Shown here piece after piece: positions 24,364-32,504 of a stretch of DNA of 42,773 nucleotides. This stretch comes from Lachnospiraceae bacterium (lineage in GTDB: Bacteria > Bacillota > Clostridia > Lachnospirales > Lachnospiraceae). The translations under genes and the position numbers were made by a program. The notes under the pieces were generated by a model. That model saw nothing but the letters and a program-made list of their open reading frames with translations. It searched no databases and was not told where the DNA came from. The stretch's first letter is position 1. Each line of letters opens with the position of its first letter. The DNA lies in assembly GCA_009774395.1 (NCBI GenBank), contig VSNQ01000022.1, forward strand, positions 1 to 42,773, read 5' to 3'.

Positions 24364-26601
24364 GTGATAAACAATAAAGAAAAATTGGTATTTAAAATCA
24401 GCTATGTAATAATATTGCTGGTAGTCTGCAGTATTGCACTTGGCTGGTACTCTAAGATTTTGCGGAACGAGTTAAAGGATTTGGTGCGCAATACATTAAA
24501 ACAGGTTTCGAATCAAAATGTTTTAATTGTGCAGAAAGAAATTGAAGGCGATTTAAACGCGCTGACAGAAGTCGCGGAACGTATCGGAGCGCTAGGAGCG
24601 CTGGGAGAACTGCAGCAAGAGGAGATTGTAGAAACACTTAAAGAGGTTTCCTATCGTTATCCGTTTAAGAGGATGGGCTTTTGTGGCACAGACGGCATAG
24701 CGTATGCAACAGACGGAAATATTACGGATATTTCAGAGCGTTCTTATTTTGAAGCCTCCCTTCAAGGAGAAAAGTGTATCTCGGAGCCATTTGCCGATCC
24801 GTTAAGCGGCGGGGATATTATTGTATTTAGTGTTCCAGTGCGCAGTAATAGTGAAATTGTTGGAATTGTGTTTGCAACATATGGAGTGGACAGCATGAAA
24901 GAAATCCTTTCGGTATCTTCTTTTGAAGGGAAAGGGTATACATATATTGTGCGGCGTGACGGCAGCAAAGTAGTGGATTCCGTCAGCCCGACAAGTTTTC
25001 AAAATATGTCAAATATTTTTACATCCATGAAAGCAGCAGATCGGCGCAATACCCAAGCGGTTCGGGATTTAAAGCGGATTTTGGATAAGGATGAAACGGG
25101 ATATGTTATTTTTTATAATGAAATCGGCAAATATATGTATGCAACGCCGCTTGGAATTAATGACTGGTTTTTAATTGATGTTGTACCCGTTGATTTTATG
25201 GAGAGTACCTCAAATTATATTATTCATCGGACGTATTTGATCTGTGCACTGCTTGCAGCGGTTTTTGTGGTGCTTGCCGCAATGCTTTATCAGGGCGAGC
25301 GCAAGAAAAAGCAGCAAATGCAGAATTTATTGTTTGTGGACGAACTGACCGGCGGGGATACGCTTGCAAAGTTTAAGAGCGACGCCGAACTGCGGATAAG
25401 CGACCACAGCAAAACAGCAGCGTTTCTTATGATGGATTTGGAGGGCTTTAAATTAATAAATGAACTGTTCGGCTATGATGAAGGAAACAAGGTACTGCGT
25501 TATGTATGGGAAGTGCTGCAGAAAAACTGTGGGGCAGATGAATGTATTGCGCGCAGTATTGCAGACCGTTTTAATATGCTGTTGTACTATGAGCGCAAAA
25601 AAGATATAGAAGACAGAGTTTTAAAGATTACGGAGGAAATACAGCGCTATTCCATTCCTAAGGCATCGGAATATATTCTGCATCCAACGTTTGGCATCTA
25701 TTATGCAGAGCCGGGAGATTATGATGTGGAAAGCATTATGAACTGTGTTGCATTGGCGCATAATCTTGCAAGGCAGGGAAGGGACAGCATCTATAAAATA
25801 TATACAGATGTAATGAAAGAGCGAATGCTTCAGAAAAAGCAACTATCCGATCAGATTGAACACGCGTATAAAAACCGCGAATTTGTGGTATATTATCAGC
25901 CGAAATATGACTCGGAAACAAGGATGCTTGCAGGTGCCGAGGCACTGGTACGCTGGCGCAAGCCGGATGGTCAAATGATATCGCCGGGATTGTTTATTCC
26001 GTTGGTAGAGGAAAGCGGCTTTGTGCGTAAGTTAGATGAGTATGTATTCCAAGAAGTATGTCTGGCACAGAAACGCTGGATTGACAAGGGGCTGCGCGTT
26101 GTGCCGATTTCCGTAAACCTTTCACAAAGGCATTTGGAGAATCCAGAATTTATTGATCAGTATAAAGCGATTTTGGATAATTCGGGCGTGCCGATTGAGT
26201 ATATCCAGCTTGAGATTACAGAAAGCGCGATGTTTGAGAAAAAAGAGGAATTTGTCGCAATTATGGAGCGTCTGCACCAGCTTGGGTTTGTGATTTTAAT
26301 GGATGATTTTGGTACAGGTTATTCATCATTAATGATGTTGAAATCCATTCCTGTGGATGTTATGAAGCTGGATAAAAGTTTTGTAGATGATTATGATGAT
26401 ATCCGAGGTGAGCAAATTATACGCTGTGTTATGCGTATGGCGCAGGATTTAAGTATTGCAATCACAGCGGAGGGCGTAGAAACTGAGGAGCAGTATAATT
26501 TCCTCAAAAGTATTGGCTGCGATACCATACAAGGGTATTATTTCGCAAAGCCAATGCCGGAGGAGGAGTTTGAAGCTTGTATGCAGCAGATAACGAAATA
26601 A
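24364..26601 (+). CDS. Membrane sensor with dCACHE, degenerate GGDEF and intact EAL domain
   Basis: 745 aa, GTG start 6 nt after AGGAGG. Helix 1 (YVIILLVVCSIALGWY) and helix 2 (YLICALLAAVFVVLAAMLY, near 295) bracket an extracellular CACHE sensor. The GGDEF domain keeps a DELTGGDTLAKF start but its active-site GGDEF has become SIADRF, so it should not make c-di-GMP. The EAL domain is intact: EALVRW, NLSQRHL, ITESAMFE, LMDDFGTGYSSL, KLDKSFVDD, TAEGVE and QGYYFAKPMP. Expected role: a c-di-GMP phosphodiesterase responding to an external ligand, with the GGDEF remnant perhaps binding GTP. Its targets (motility, adhesion) are not in the window. Confidence 0.92.
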   Translation: MINNKEKLVFKISYVIILLVVCSIALGWYSKILRNELKDLVRNTLKQVSNQNVLIVQKEIEGDLNALTEVAERIGALGALGELQQEEIVETLKEVSYRYPFKRMGFCGTDGIAYATDGNITDISERSYFEASLQGEKCISEPFADPLSGGDIIVFSVPVRSNSEIVGIVFATYGVDSMKEILSVSSFEGKGYTYIVRRDGSKVVDSVSPTSFQNMSNIFTSMKAADRRNTQAVRDLKRILDKDETGYVIFYNEIGKYMYATPLGINDWFLIDVVPVDFMESTSNYIIHRTYLICALLAAVFVVLAAMLYQGERKKKQQMQNLLFVDELTGGDTLAKFKSDAELRISDHSKTAAFLMMDLEGFKLINELFGYDEGNKVLRYVWEVLQKNCGADECIARSIADRFNMLLYYERKKDIEDRVLKITEEIQRYSIPKASEYILHPTFGIYYAEPGDYDVESIMNCVALAHNLARQGRDSIYKIYTDVMKERMLQKKQLSDQIEHAYKNREFVVYYQPKYDSETRMLAGAEALVRWRKPDGQMISPGLFIPLVEESGFVRKLDEYVFQEVCLAQKRWIDKGLRVVPISVNLSQRHLENPEFIDQYKAILDNSGVPIEYIQLEITESAMFEKKEEFVAIMERLHQLGFVILMDDFGTGYSSLMMLKSIPVDVMKLDKSFVDDYDDIRGEQIIRCVMRMAQDLSIAITAEGVETEEQYNFLKSIGCDTIQGYYFAKPMPEEEFEACMQQITK

Positions 26602-26616
26602 TATAAAGTTTATATA

Positions 26617-26653
26617 AACTGCCAAAATCCCGCAAAGATTTTGGCAGTTTTTT
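26617..26653 (+). terminator. Rho-independent terminator of the phosphodiesterase gene
   Basis: Perfect 13-bp stem AACTGCCAAAATC/GATTTTGGCAGTT with a 7-nt loop, followed by a run of T. Confidence 0.92.
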
Positions 26654-26772
26654 GGGCGTGCCTGACACTTTGCTGGTTAAGGGAAATTCAAACAATATTC
26701 TTATGTTTACATATTTTCGTTATAATGTTAAAATGATTTTGTAATCTAAATTTGTGACAGAGGTAAACATAG

Positions 26773-28362
26773 ATGAAACGTAAATTTAATATAACAGGCT
26801 TCTGCAATCCCCAAAGACACTATATGGTGAAAATTGATAACAGGGTGAAAAAGATTAAAGAAGATTATGTGGATTATGGCAGTTACTTTGTTATTAATAG
26901 AGGACGGCAGTATGGAAAAACTACAACATTAAGAGCGTTGGAAGAATACTTGAAGGAGGAGTATATTGTTTTATCACTGGATTTTCAGGAAATTGAAACG
27001 GCAAGTTTTGCAGATAGCATAGTATTTTCACACACTTTTGCAAAAAAATTATTGATGGCGTTTCGTTTTGTCGAAGCAGAGGATAGGGAAAATCTACAGG
27101 AATTACTAATTAATTTTAAAAAAGACAGTGTTAACGGCGGGCTGGATGAATTGTTCGAATGTTTAAGCAGTATTTGTGAAATTAGTTCTCGTCCGATTGT
27201 ACTTATGATTGACGAAGTTGACAGTGCAAGCAATAATCAAGTGTTTATTGATTTTTTGGCACAGCTTAGAGGTTACTATTTAAAACGAGATAAAACACCA
27301 ATTTTTCATTCCGTGATTCTTGCAGGAGTATATGATATAAAAAACTTGAAACTAAAACTGCGTCCTGAATCAGAACATCAGTATAATAGTCCGTGGAATA
27401 TTGCTGCCAAGTTTGATATTGATATGAGCTTTTCGTCAAGCGGTATTGCTGGTATGTTGGAAGAATATGAGATGGAGCATCAAACGGGGATGGATATAAC
27501 AGCGGCTGCAGAGGAAATTTATGCCTATACAGCAGGGTATCCGGTACTTGTATCTTCTATTTGTAAATATATTGATGAAGACATTCCTGTAAAGGAACTG
27601 GATAATCCATCAAAAGCATGGTCAAAAGGCAGAATTGAAAAAGCTGTAAAAAAGATATTGATCGACAATGTTCCCTTGTTTGAAAGTATGATACGGCATC
27701 TTGACACATATCCATCAATGAAGCAGATGTTTCACGCAATTTTGTTTCAGGGAAGTGAGTTTGCGTATAATCCGGATACAAAGGAAACTAATTTAGCCTG
27801 TATGTTTGGATACGCAGTTAACAGAGAAGGAAAATTGCAGATCGCAAACCGTATTTTTGAAACACGTCTATATAACTATTTCCTTTCAGAAGAAGAATTG
27901 TCAAGTACGATTGGAAATATGGCAAAGCGTGACAAAGGTTATTTTATCTGTAATGGACAGCTTGATATGGATATAATCTTAGAGAAATTTGTTGTATATT
28001 TTAATGAAATTTATGGTGAGAACGATAATAAATTTATTGAAGCATATGGACGCAAATTCTTTCTGCTGTATTTAAAGCCGATTATCAATGGTATAGGGAA
28101 CTATTATATTGAGGCGCAGACAAGAGATGCACGGCGTACGGATGTTATTGTTGACTATTGCGGGGAGCAGTTTATTGTAGAACTTAAAATTTGGCATGGC
28201 AACGAATACAATGAAAGAGGTGAGAAGCAGCTTTTGGATTATTTGGAGTATTATCATAAAAAGATAGGGTATTTAATTAGCTTTAATTTTAATAAAAACA
28301 AAAAAACAGGTGTAAATAAGATTGCGCTTGGGGATAAAATAATAGTTGAGGCTGTAGTATAA
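26773..28362 (+). CDS. AAA-like ATPase with C-terminal PD-(D/E)xK nuclease-like domain
   Basis: 529 aa. The N-terminal ATPase has a variant Walker A, NRGRQYGKTTTL near residue 43, and Walker B PIVLMIDEVDSA near 145; helical regions follow. The C-terminus carries a PD-(D/E)xK pattern (TDVIVDY...QFIVELKIWHG near 455-478), suggesting a restriction-nuclease fold. The layout is the common Clostridia/Bacteroidetes AAA-like ATPase family of unknown role, often multicopy and thought to be mobile or defence related. It ends 5 nt before a family R repeat. A similar but separate family member lies at 36293-37852. Upstream TATAAT near 26720 may be its promoter. Confidence 0.8.
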   Translation: MKRKFNITGFCNPQRHYMVKIDNRVKKIKEDYVDYGSYFVINRGRQYGKTTTLRALEEYLKEEYIVLSLDFQEIETASFADSIVFSHTFAKKLLMAFRFVEAEDRENLQELLINFKKDSVNGGLDELFECLSSICEISSRPIVLMIDEVDSASNNQVFIDFLAQLRGYYLKRDKTPIFHSVILAGVYDIKNLKLKLRPESEHQYNSPWNIAAKFDIDMSFSSSGIAGMLEEYEMEHQTGMDITAAAEEIYAYTAGYPVLVSSICKYIDEDIPVKELDNPSKAWSKGRIEKAVKKILIDNVPLFESMIRHLDTYPSMKQMFHAILFQGSEFAYNPDTKETNLACMFGYAVNREGKLQIANRIFETRLYNYFLSEEELSSTIGNMAKRDKGYFICNGQLDMDIILEKFVVYFNEIYGENDNKFIEAYGRKFFLLYLKPIINGIGNYYIEAQTRDARRTDVIVDYCGEQFIVELKIWHGNEYNERGEKQLLDYLEYYHKKIGYLISFNFNKNKKTGVNKIALGDKIIVEAVV

Positions 28363-28367
28363 GTCAT

Positions 28368-28407
28368 GTTACTTTTCACACTCACGCCAAAGTAGTGGGA
28401 ATCATGC
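28368..28407. repeat. Family R repeat, copy 2 (left end only)
   Basis: GTTACTTTTCACACTCACGCC-type left end with the hairpin CTCAC/GTGGG (loop GCCAAAGTA identical to copies 1 and 3; one C to T change still pairs as G-U). The rest of the element is missing. It begins 5 nt after the stop codon of the ATPase-nuclease gene and is followed at once by the promoter of the BlaR1-like gene. Confidence 0.65.
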
Positions 28408-28435
28408 AAAGCGAAATAAATTTTCAAGCAGGAAA

Positions 28436-28488
28436 TTGACAATATGGTCTACTAATGGTAGAATAAAGCTGGGTCTACAATGAGTAGA
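28436..28488 (+). promoter_or_regulatory. Strong promoter with tandem BlaI-like operators
   Basis: TTGACA (28436-28441) and TAGAAT (28459-28464) at 17 bp. Two 15-bp dyads with identical arms overlap it: TCTACTAATGGTAGA (28448-28462, covering spacer and -10) and TCTACAATGAGTAGA (28474-28488, just downstream of the start site), centres 26 bp apart. The TAC...GTA arms are of the BlaI/MecI kind, a winged-helix repressor inactivated through BlaR1/MecR1. No BlaI gene is present in the window. Confidence 0.7.
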
Positions 28489-28522
28489 GTATATTGTTGT
28501 TATAAAAGGGAGGAAATCCGAT

Positions 28523-29350
28523 ATGTTCGTTTTGCAAACGCTGTTTCCAATCATATGCAGTATGAGTCTGATTGGCGGGATTGTGATTATTTTGGTTCTG
28601 CTGGTACGGCTGCCTTTTCGGCGTCTTCCCAAAATATTTAGCTATCTTTTATGGAGTGTGGTATTGCTGCGTTTGTTGTGTCCCTTTACGTTTTCCTCGC
28701 ACTTATCAGTATTTCAAGTAATCGGAACGCCGCTTATTCAGCAAAATCAGAATATAGATTTAGGAAATACAACAAATTTCGATTATTTGGGAAATGCACA
28801 AAAGCCAGGAGAATCCGCTAGTCTGCAAGAGCAGGAAAATCGCGCTATTTGCTATAAAACAGCAGCAGTAGAACCCGAAGTGCCGCTTCTTTCCTTTGCG
28901 GAAGCCTCATTGCAAACACAAGTTTTGCAATTCCCGAAATCCAAAGCAGGTACGCTGCCCGGAAGTGACGAGGGATATTGGTATAGTGTTACGACGGACG
29001 GCGTGGAATATTTATATGGAAAGTATGACTATGATAAAGAAGGAAATTATCAACTTTTTTCATGGGCATTGCGGGATGCTTCACATAAGCTGGCAAATGG
29101 TTTAAAGGTGGGGATTACAAAGGAGGAAGCGTTAAAACTCTGTCCCAACTTAGTACGCATTGAATTTGACAGGGAGGGTGTTGTGCGTTGGAATCGAACT
29201 GCCTATCCCCAAAACTGGACGGACGAGTTTGACTATATGTTAGTGGCGGAAATTGAGGATAATATAGACAATCTCCCGCAGGTTCTGGCATTAATGATAA
29301 AAGGGGAATCGGTGCAGGCAATTACAATCTATGCACCGACAGCGGGATAA
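28523..29350 (+). CDS. Truncated BlaR1/MecR1 (M56)-like membrane protein without peptidase domain
   Basis: 275 aa. Residues 1-70 match the BlaR1/M56 N-terminus: two hydrophobic helices with LVRLPFRRLPKIFSYLLWSVVLLRLLCPFTFSSHLSVF. The HExxH zinc-peptidase segment that should follow is absent; instead an unrelated soluble domain (about 95-275, GYWYSVTTDGVEYLYGKYDY) continues, perhaps extracellular. GGGAGG lies 9 nt upstream of the ATG. The BlaI-like operators in its promoter suggest BlaI control. The two-component genes follow within 90 nt in the same direction. It may be a sensor lacking proteolytic signalling. Confidence 0.72.
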   Translation: MFVLQTLFPIICSMSLIGGIVIILVLLVRLPFRRLPKIFSYLLWSVVLLRLLCPFTFSSHLSVFQVIGTPLIQQNQNIDLGNTTNFDYLGNAQKPGESASLQEQENRAICYKTAAVEPEVPLLSFAEASLQTQVLQFPKSKAGTLPGSDEGYWYSVTTDGVEYLYGKYDYDKEGNYQLFSWALRDASHKLANGLKVGITKEEALKLCPNLVRIEFDREGVVRWNRTAYPQNWTDEFDYMLVAEIEDNIDNLPQVLALMIKGESVQAITIYAPTAG

Positions 29351-29439
29351 AGATATAGTATTTTATTGTCGAGAACTATTGATTGGCAGAGTATGCACAG
29401 ATATACAAAATATAAAAGAAGGCAGCATAGGAGATGAAT

Positions 29440-30108
29440 ATGGCGAATATTTTGGTGGTTGAAGATGAAAAAAATATGCAGCAAATTATCGCTGTTTATA
29501 TGGAAAAAGGCGGTCACATCTGTATTACGGCGGATGATGGTGTGGAGGCTTTGCTATTGTTAAAAAACACACCAATAGATTTTATGATATTGGATATTAT
29601 GATGCCGCATTTGGATGGCTTTGCAGTCTGCCGGCTGGCGCGGGAAATCAGCAATATGCCCATTATTATGCTGACAGCAAAGGGTGCAGAAGAGGATAAA
29701 CTAAAAGGGTATGAATATGGTGTAGACGATTATATCACAAAGCCATTTAGCCCAAGAGTACTGCTTGCCAAAGTTAATGCGCTGCTGCGCCGCACTGCTG
29801 TTGCCCCTGCTGAGGTGCTTTGTGTGGGAAAAATAGTGATGCAGCCTTCGGCGCATACGGTAACTGTGGATGGACAGGAGATAACATTAACACATAAAGA
29901 ATATGCGTTGCTGCAATTTTTTATGGTAAATCCGGAACAAATTTTTACCCGTGAACAGTTATTAAATCGCATATGGGGATATGATTTTGTTGGAACAAGC
30001 CGTACCGTCGATACGCATATTAAAACACTGCGCCAGAAATTAGGGGACGAGGGGAAACATATCGTTACGTTAATTCGTTCTGGTTATAAGTTTGAGGTTG
30101 AGAAATGA
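29440..30108 (+). CDS. OmpR/PhoB-family response regulator
   Basis: 222 aa from MANILVVEDEKNMQ. AGGAG is 6 nt before this ATG but directly abuts the ATG at 29434, so the later start is preferred. Receiver domain: acidic pair VEDEK, phospho-acceptor Asp in IDFMILDIMMPHLDG, TAKGAEEDK, and Lys in YITKPFSPRVLLA. The C-terminal winged helix ends with GTSRTVDTHIKTLRQKLG and IRSGYKFE. The stop codon overlaps the kinase start (ATGA), so the pair is translationally coupled. Confidence 0.95.
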   Translation: MANILVVEDEKNMQQIIAVYMEKGGHICITADDGVEALLLLKNTPIDFMILDIMMPHLDGFAVCRLAREISNMPIIMLTAKGAEEDKLKGYEYGVDDYITKPFSPRVLLAKVNALLRRTAVAPAEVLCVGKIVMQPSAHTVTVDGQEITLTHKEYALLQFFMVNPEQIFTREQLLNRIWGYDFVGTSRTVDTHIKTLRQKLGDEGKHIVTLIRSGYKFEVEK

Positions 30109-31181
30109 AAAAATGGGAAGTGTTCTCGCTGCGCACAGTGCGCAAAAAACTTTTAATGGTGTCGAAGCTGGCGGGAATTGCATTGGTTTTTTCGTATATT
30201 GTTTCTGCTAGGCTGCCGTTGGATTCTAATACGGCTTTTTTGCTTTGGTTTTTGTTTGTGGTAGGTTTAATGTTGATGATTGATTTTATAATGGGGCGTT
30301 TTATCTCTAAGCCGATAGCACAGCTACATCAGGCGGCGGAACGAATGGCAAATCTGGATTTTTCATTATCCTGTCATGTTACATCAGCAGACGAGTTCGG
30401 CGAATTATCGAATCATTTGAATACTATGGCTGAAAATTTGCAGCAGGCATTGTCGGGTTTGGAGGCGGCAAATATCCGTTTGGAAAAAGAAGTGGAACAA
30501 GAACGGTATCTGCTTGCGGAACGCAAGGAACTTATAGATAACTTATCACACGAAATGAAAACTCCATTGGGCGTTATCCGTGCATATGCTGAGGGGATGC
30601 AGGATGAAGCAGACGTAGAAAAACAGCAAAAGTATGCGGCGGTAATTATTTCAGAAACAGAACGTTTAAGCGATATGATAACAACCTTGCTAGATTTGTC
30701 GGCATTGGAAAATGGTGCGGTGCAGCTTGCAAGTGTACGTTTTGACTTTGTGGAATTGGTGGAAACGGTTGCCGGAAGACTGCTGATAGATGCGCCGGAT
30801 GCGGATTTTGTTTTTCAATATGATTTACCAGAGCACAAGGTATATGTCCAATTAGATAAAGGACGCATGGAACAGGTACTATGCAATCTTTTCATAAATG
30901 CAAAGAAAAACACTTGTCCGCAAGGAATATTAAAAATATCTCTAGTAGAACACAAAGGGGAACTGCAAGTTTCGATATATAATCAAGGGACACCCATACC
31001 AGAGGAAAAACTGCCGAAAATATGGGAGAAATTTTACCGTGACAGCAATGTGTCTTATCGTGGCTCTGGTTTGGGGCTTGCGATTGTTGCGCAAATTTTA
31101 GAGATGCAGAATATTGCATATGGAGTAAAGAATTGTCTGGAGGGGGTGGTATTTTATTTTTCGATACCGATTGTTATGTAA
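30105..31181 (+). CDS. Two-component sensor histidine kinase
   Basis: 358 aa. Two hydrophobic helices (near 20-38 and 45-63) with only a short loop between them, a HAMP domain (FISKPIAQLHQAAERMAN), then the H-box LIDNLSHEMKTPLGVI (phospho-His near 147) and an ATPase domain with N-box NLFINAKKNTC and GSGLGLAIV. The extracellular part is nearly absent, so the stimulus may come from within the membrane, as in kinases that sense membrane-active antibiotics or a partner membrane protein. The BlaR1-like protein upstream could be that partner. It is followed by a terminator. Confidence 0.93.
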   Translation: MKKWEVFSLRTVRKKLLMVSKLAGIALVFSYIVSARLPLDSNTAFLLWFLFVVGLMLMIDFIMGRFISKPIAQLHQAAERMANLDFSLSCHVTSADEFGELSNHLNTMAENLQQALSGLEAANIRLEKEVEQERYLLAERKELIDNLSHEMKTPLGVIRAYAEGMQDEADVEKQQKYAAVIISETERLSDMITTLLDLSALENGAVQLASVRFDFVELVETVAGRLLIDAPDADFVFQYDLPEHKVYVQLDKGRMEQVLCNLFINAKKNTCPQGILKISLVEHKGELQVSIYNQGTPIPEEKLPKIWEKFYRDSNVSYRGSGLGLAIVAQILEMQNIAYGVKNCLEGVVFYFSIPIVM

Positions 31182-31210
31182 TGGGGATTATGGATTTGAA
31201 GGAAAAAACG

Positions 31211-31255
31211 ATAGCCAATTGATTTGCAAAACGAGAATCAGTTGGCTATTTTTTT
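31211..31255 (+). terminator. Terminator of the two-component operon
   Basis: Stem ATAGCCAATTGATT with AATCAGTTGGCTAT (one G-T pair), 11-nt loop, followed by seven T. The remaining 31256-31337 shows no gene. Confidence 0.9.
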
Positions 31256-31337
31256 GCGATTTCACCGCTATTTCACATCAATCTCACGATAATTTCAAAT
31301 CAGTATGTTACGCTAATGCCAGTCAATCAGTAGTATT

Positions 31338-31442
31338 TATGCTGACGACCGTTAAGATTTTCCAATTTCTGCACAGCCCATATTGCATAAGCGGGCAACA
31401 CGTGCTGTGCAGAAAGGAAAAGCGAATCGCTCGTGAGTATAA
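31338..31442 (+). repeat. Family P palindrome, copy 4, in the ABC operon leader
   Basis: Best-paired middle stem of the four copies: CTGCACAGC with GCTGTGCAG, all nine pairs, where copy 1 has one mismatch. GTTAAGATTTTCC and GGAAAAGCGAATCG form the next stem. The apical segment TATTGCATAAGCGGGCAA is identical to copy 1. It ends 50 nt before the start codon of the small membrane protein gene. Confidence 0.8.
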
Positions 31443-31491
31443 GAAACTGTTAAAGTATTAATTTTTGCAGTTCGTAAGAGGAGGAAAACGT

Positions 31492-31659
31492 ATGGGCATG
31501 GATGGGATTTTTCTTGGTTTGGCATGGTATTGGTGGTTTTTGATTGTTGTGTTGGTTTTGGTGTCAATTCCGTTAAAAGTAAAATTTTTAAAATGGTGGA
31601 GCAGACGCAGCCAAGCACACAAGGAGGAGCAAAGCGGAAAGTGGGGTGGCGAGGAATGA
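31492..31659 (+). CDS. Small membrane protein at the head of an ABC operon, 55 aa
   Basis: Start MGMDGIFLGLAWYWWFLIVV lies 6 nt after AGGAGG, the best ribosome binding site of the operon. One hydrophobic segment (residues 6-28) followed by a basic tail (KVKFLKWWSRRSQAHKEE). Its stop overlaps the ATPase start by ATGA, implying coupled translation and equal dosage. No family recognised. A regulatory or stabilising subunit for the transporter is a reasonable inference. Confidence 0.65.
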   Translation: MGMDGIFLGLAWYWWFLIVVLVLVSIPLKVKFLKWWSRRSQAHKEEQSGKWGGEE

Positions 31660-32504
31660 TTGCGGTGAAAAATCTTACGTTTTCATATGAAAATGGCAGA
31701 CAGGCATTACATGGACTGGATTTTATGGTGGAGGATGGAGAAGTTTTTGGATTTTTGGGGCCGAATGGATCGGGGAAATCCACAACACAGAAAATTCTAA
31801 CCGGAATTTTAACAGGATATGGCGGCAGTGTATCGTTGTTTGAACGTGATTTTACAACGATACAGCGGCAGGCATTTTTTCAGAAAATTGGTGTGTTATT
31901 TGAGTTTCCGTATCTCTATACCAATTTGAGCGCAGTGGATAATCTAAAATATTTTTCTTCGTTTTATCCACGAGAGCAGCTGCGTGATATTGACGAATTA
32001 ATTGATTTGCTGGAAATTAAGCGGGATTTTGTGAAAAAACCAGTTTCTTCATATTCAAAAGGAATGCGTCAGCGCACAAGTATGGCACGCGCGTTGCTAA
32101 ACAATCCCAAACTATTGTTCTTAGATGAACCCACCAGTGGACTCGACCCAACAGGCGCTGTTTTATTTCGTCGGATTATCGAGCAGGAAAGCAGTAAGGG
32201 AACGACGATTTTTTTAACCACACACAATATGCTGGATGCGGATTTGCTCTGCGATCGCGTGGCATTTTTGACAGACGGCAGGATTGCGGCACTTGACACA
32301 CCAAAAAATTTAAAAGAAAAAAACAGCAGCCGCAATATTTTAGTGGAATATCTGCACCAAGGGCAGCGAAAAAATCAGATATTGAAGCCCGACGAAGTGG
32401 GAAAAGCATTTTCATTTCTCTATGATGAAATTTTACAGGTACACTCGCAGGAGCCGACGCTGGAGGATATTTTTCTACAATATACAGGAAGGGGGCTGCA
32501 ATAA
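31656..32504 (+). CDS. ABC transporter ATP-binding protein
   Basis: 282 aa. Walker A GPNGSGKST near residue 38, signature YSKGMRQRTS near 131, Walker B LLFLDEPTSGLDP near 150, H-loop TTHNM. The C-terminal 70 residues extend beyond the basic ATPase (RNILVEYLHQGQRKNQILK...EPTLEDIFLQYTG), as in antibiotic-type CcmA/BcrA ATPases. It starts inside the small membrane protein's stop codon and its own stop overlaps the permease ATG by 1 nt, so this is one tightly coupled operon. The substrate is unknown. Confidence 0.92.
   Translation: MIAVKNLTFSYENGRQALHGLDFMVEDGEVFGFLGPNGSGKSTTQKILTGILTGYGGSVSLFERDFTTIQRQAFFQKIGVLFEFPYLYTNLSAVDNLKYFSSFYPREQLRDIDELIDLLEIKRDFVKKPVSSYSKGMRQRTSMARALLNNPKLLFLDEPTSGLDPTGAVLFRRIIEQESSKGTTIFLTTHNMLDADLLCDRVAFLTDGRIAALDTPKNLKEKNSSRNILVEYLHQGQRKNQILKPDEVGKAFSFLYDEILQVHSQEPTLEDIFLQYTGRGLQ

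Noticed and set aside
31524..31655. 44-residue extension of the ABC ATPase
   Set aside because: It lies out of frame inside the 55-aa membrane protein gene; the ATPase domain begins at MIAVKNLTF (31656).
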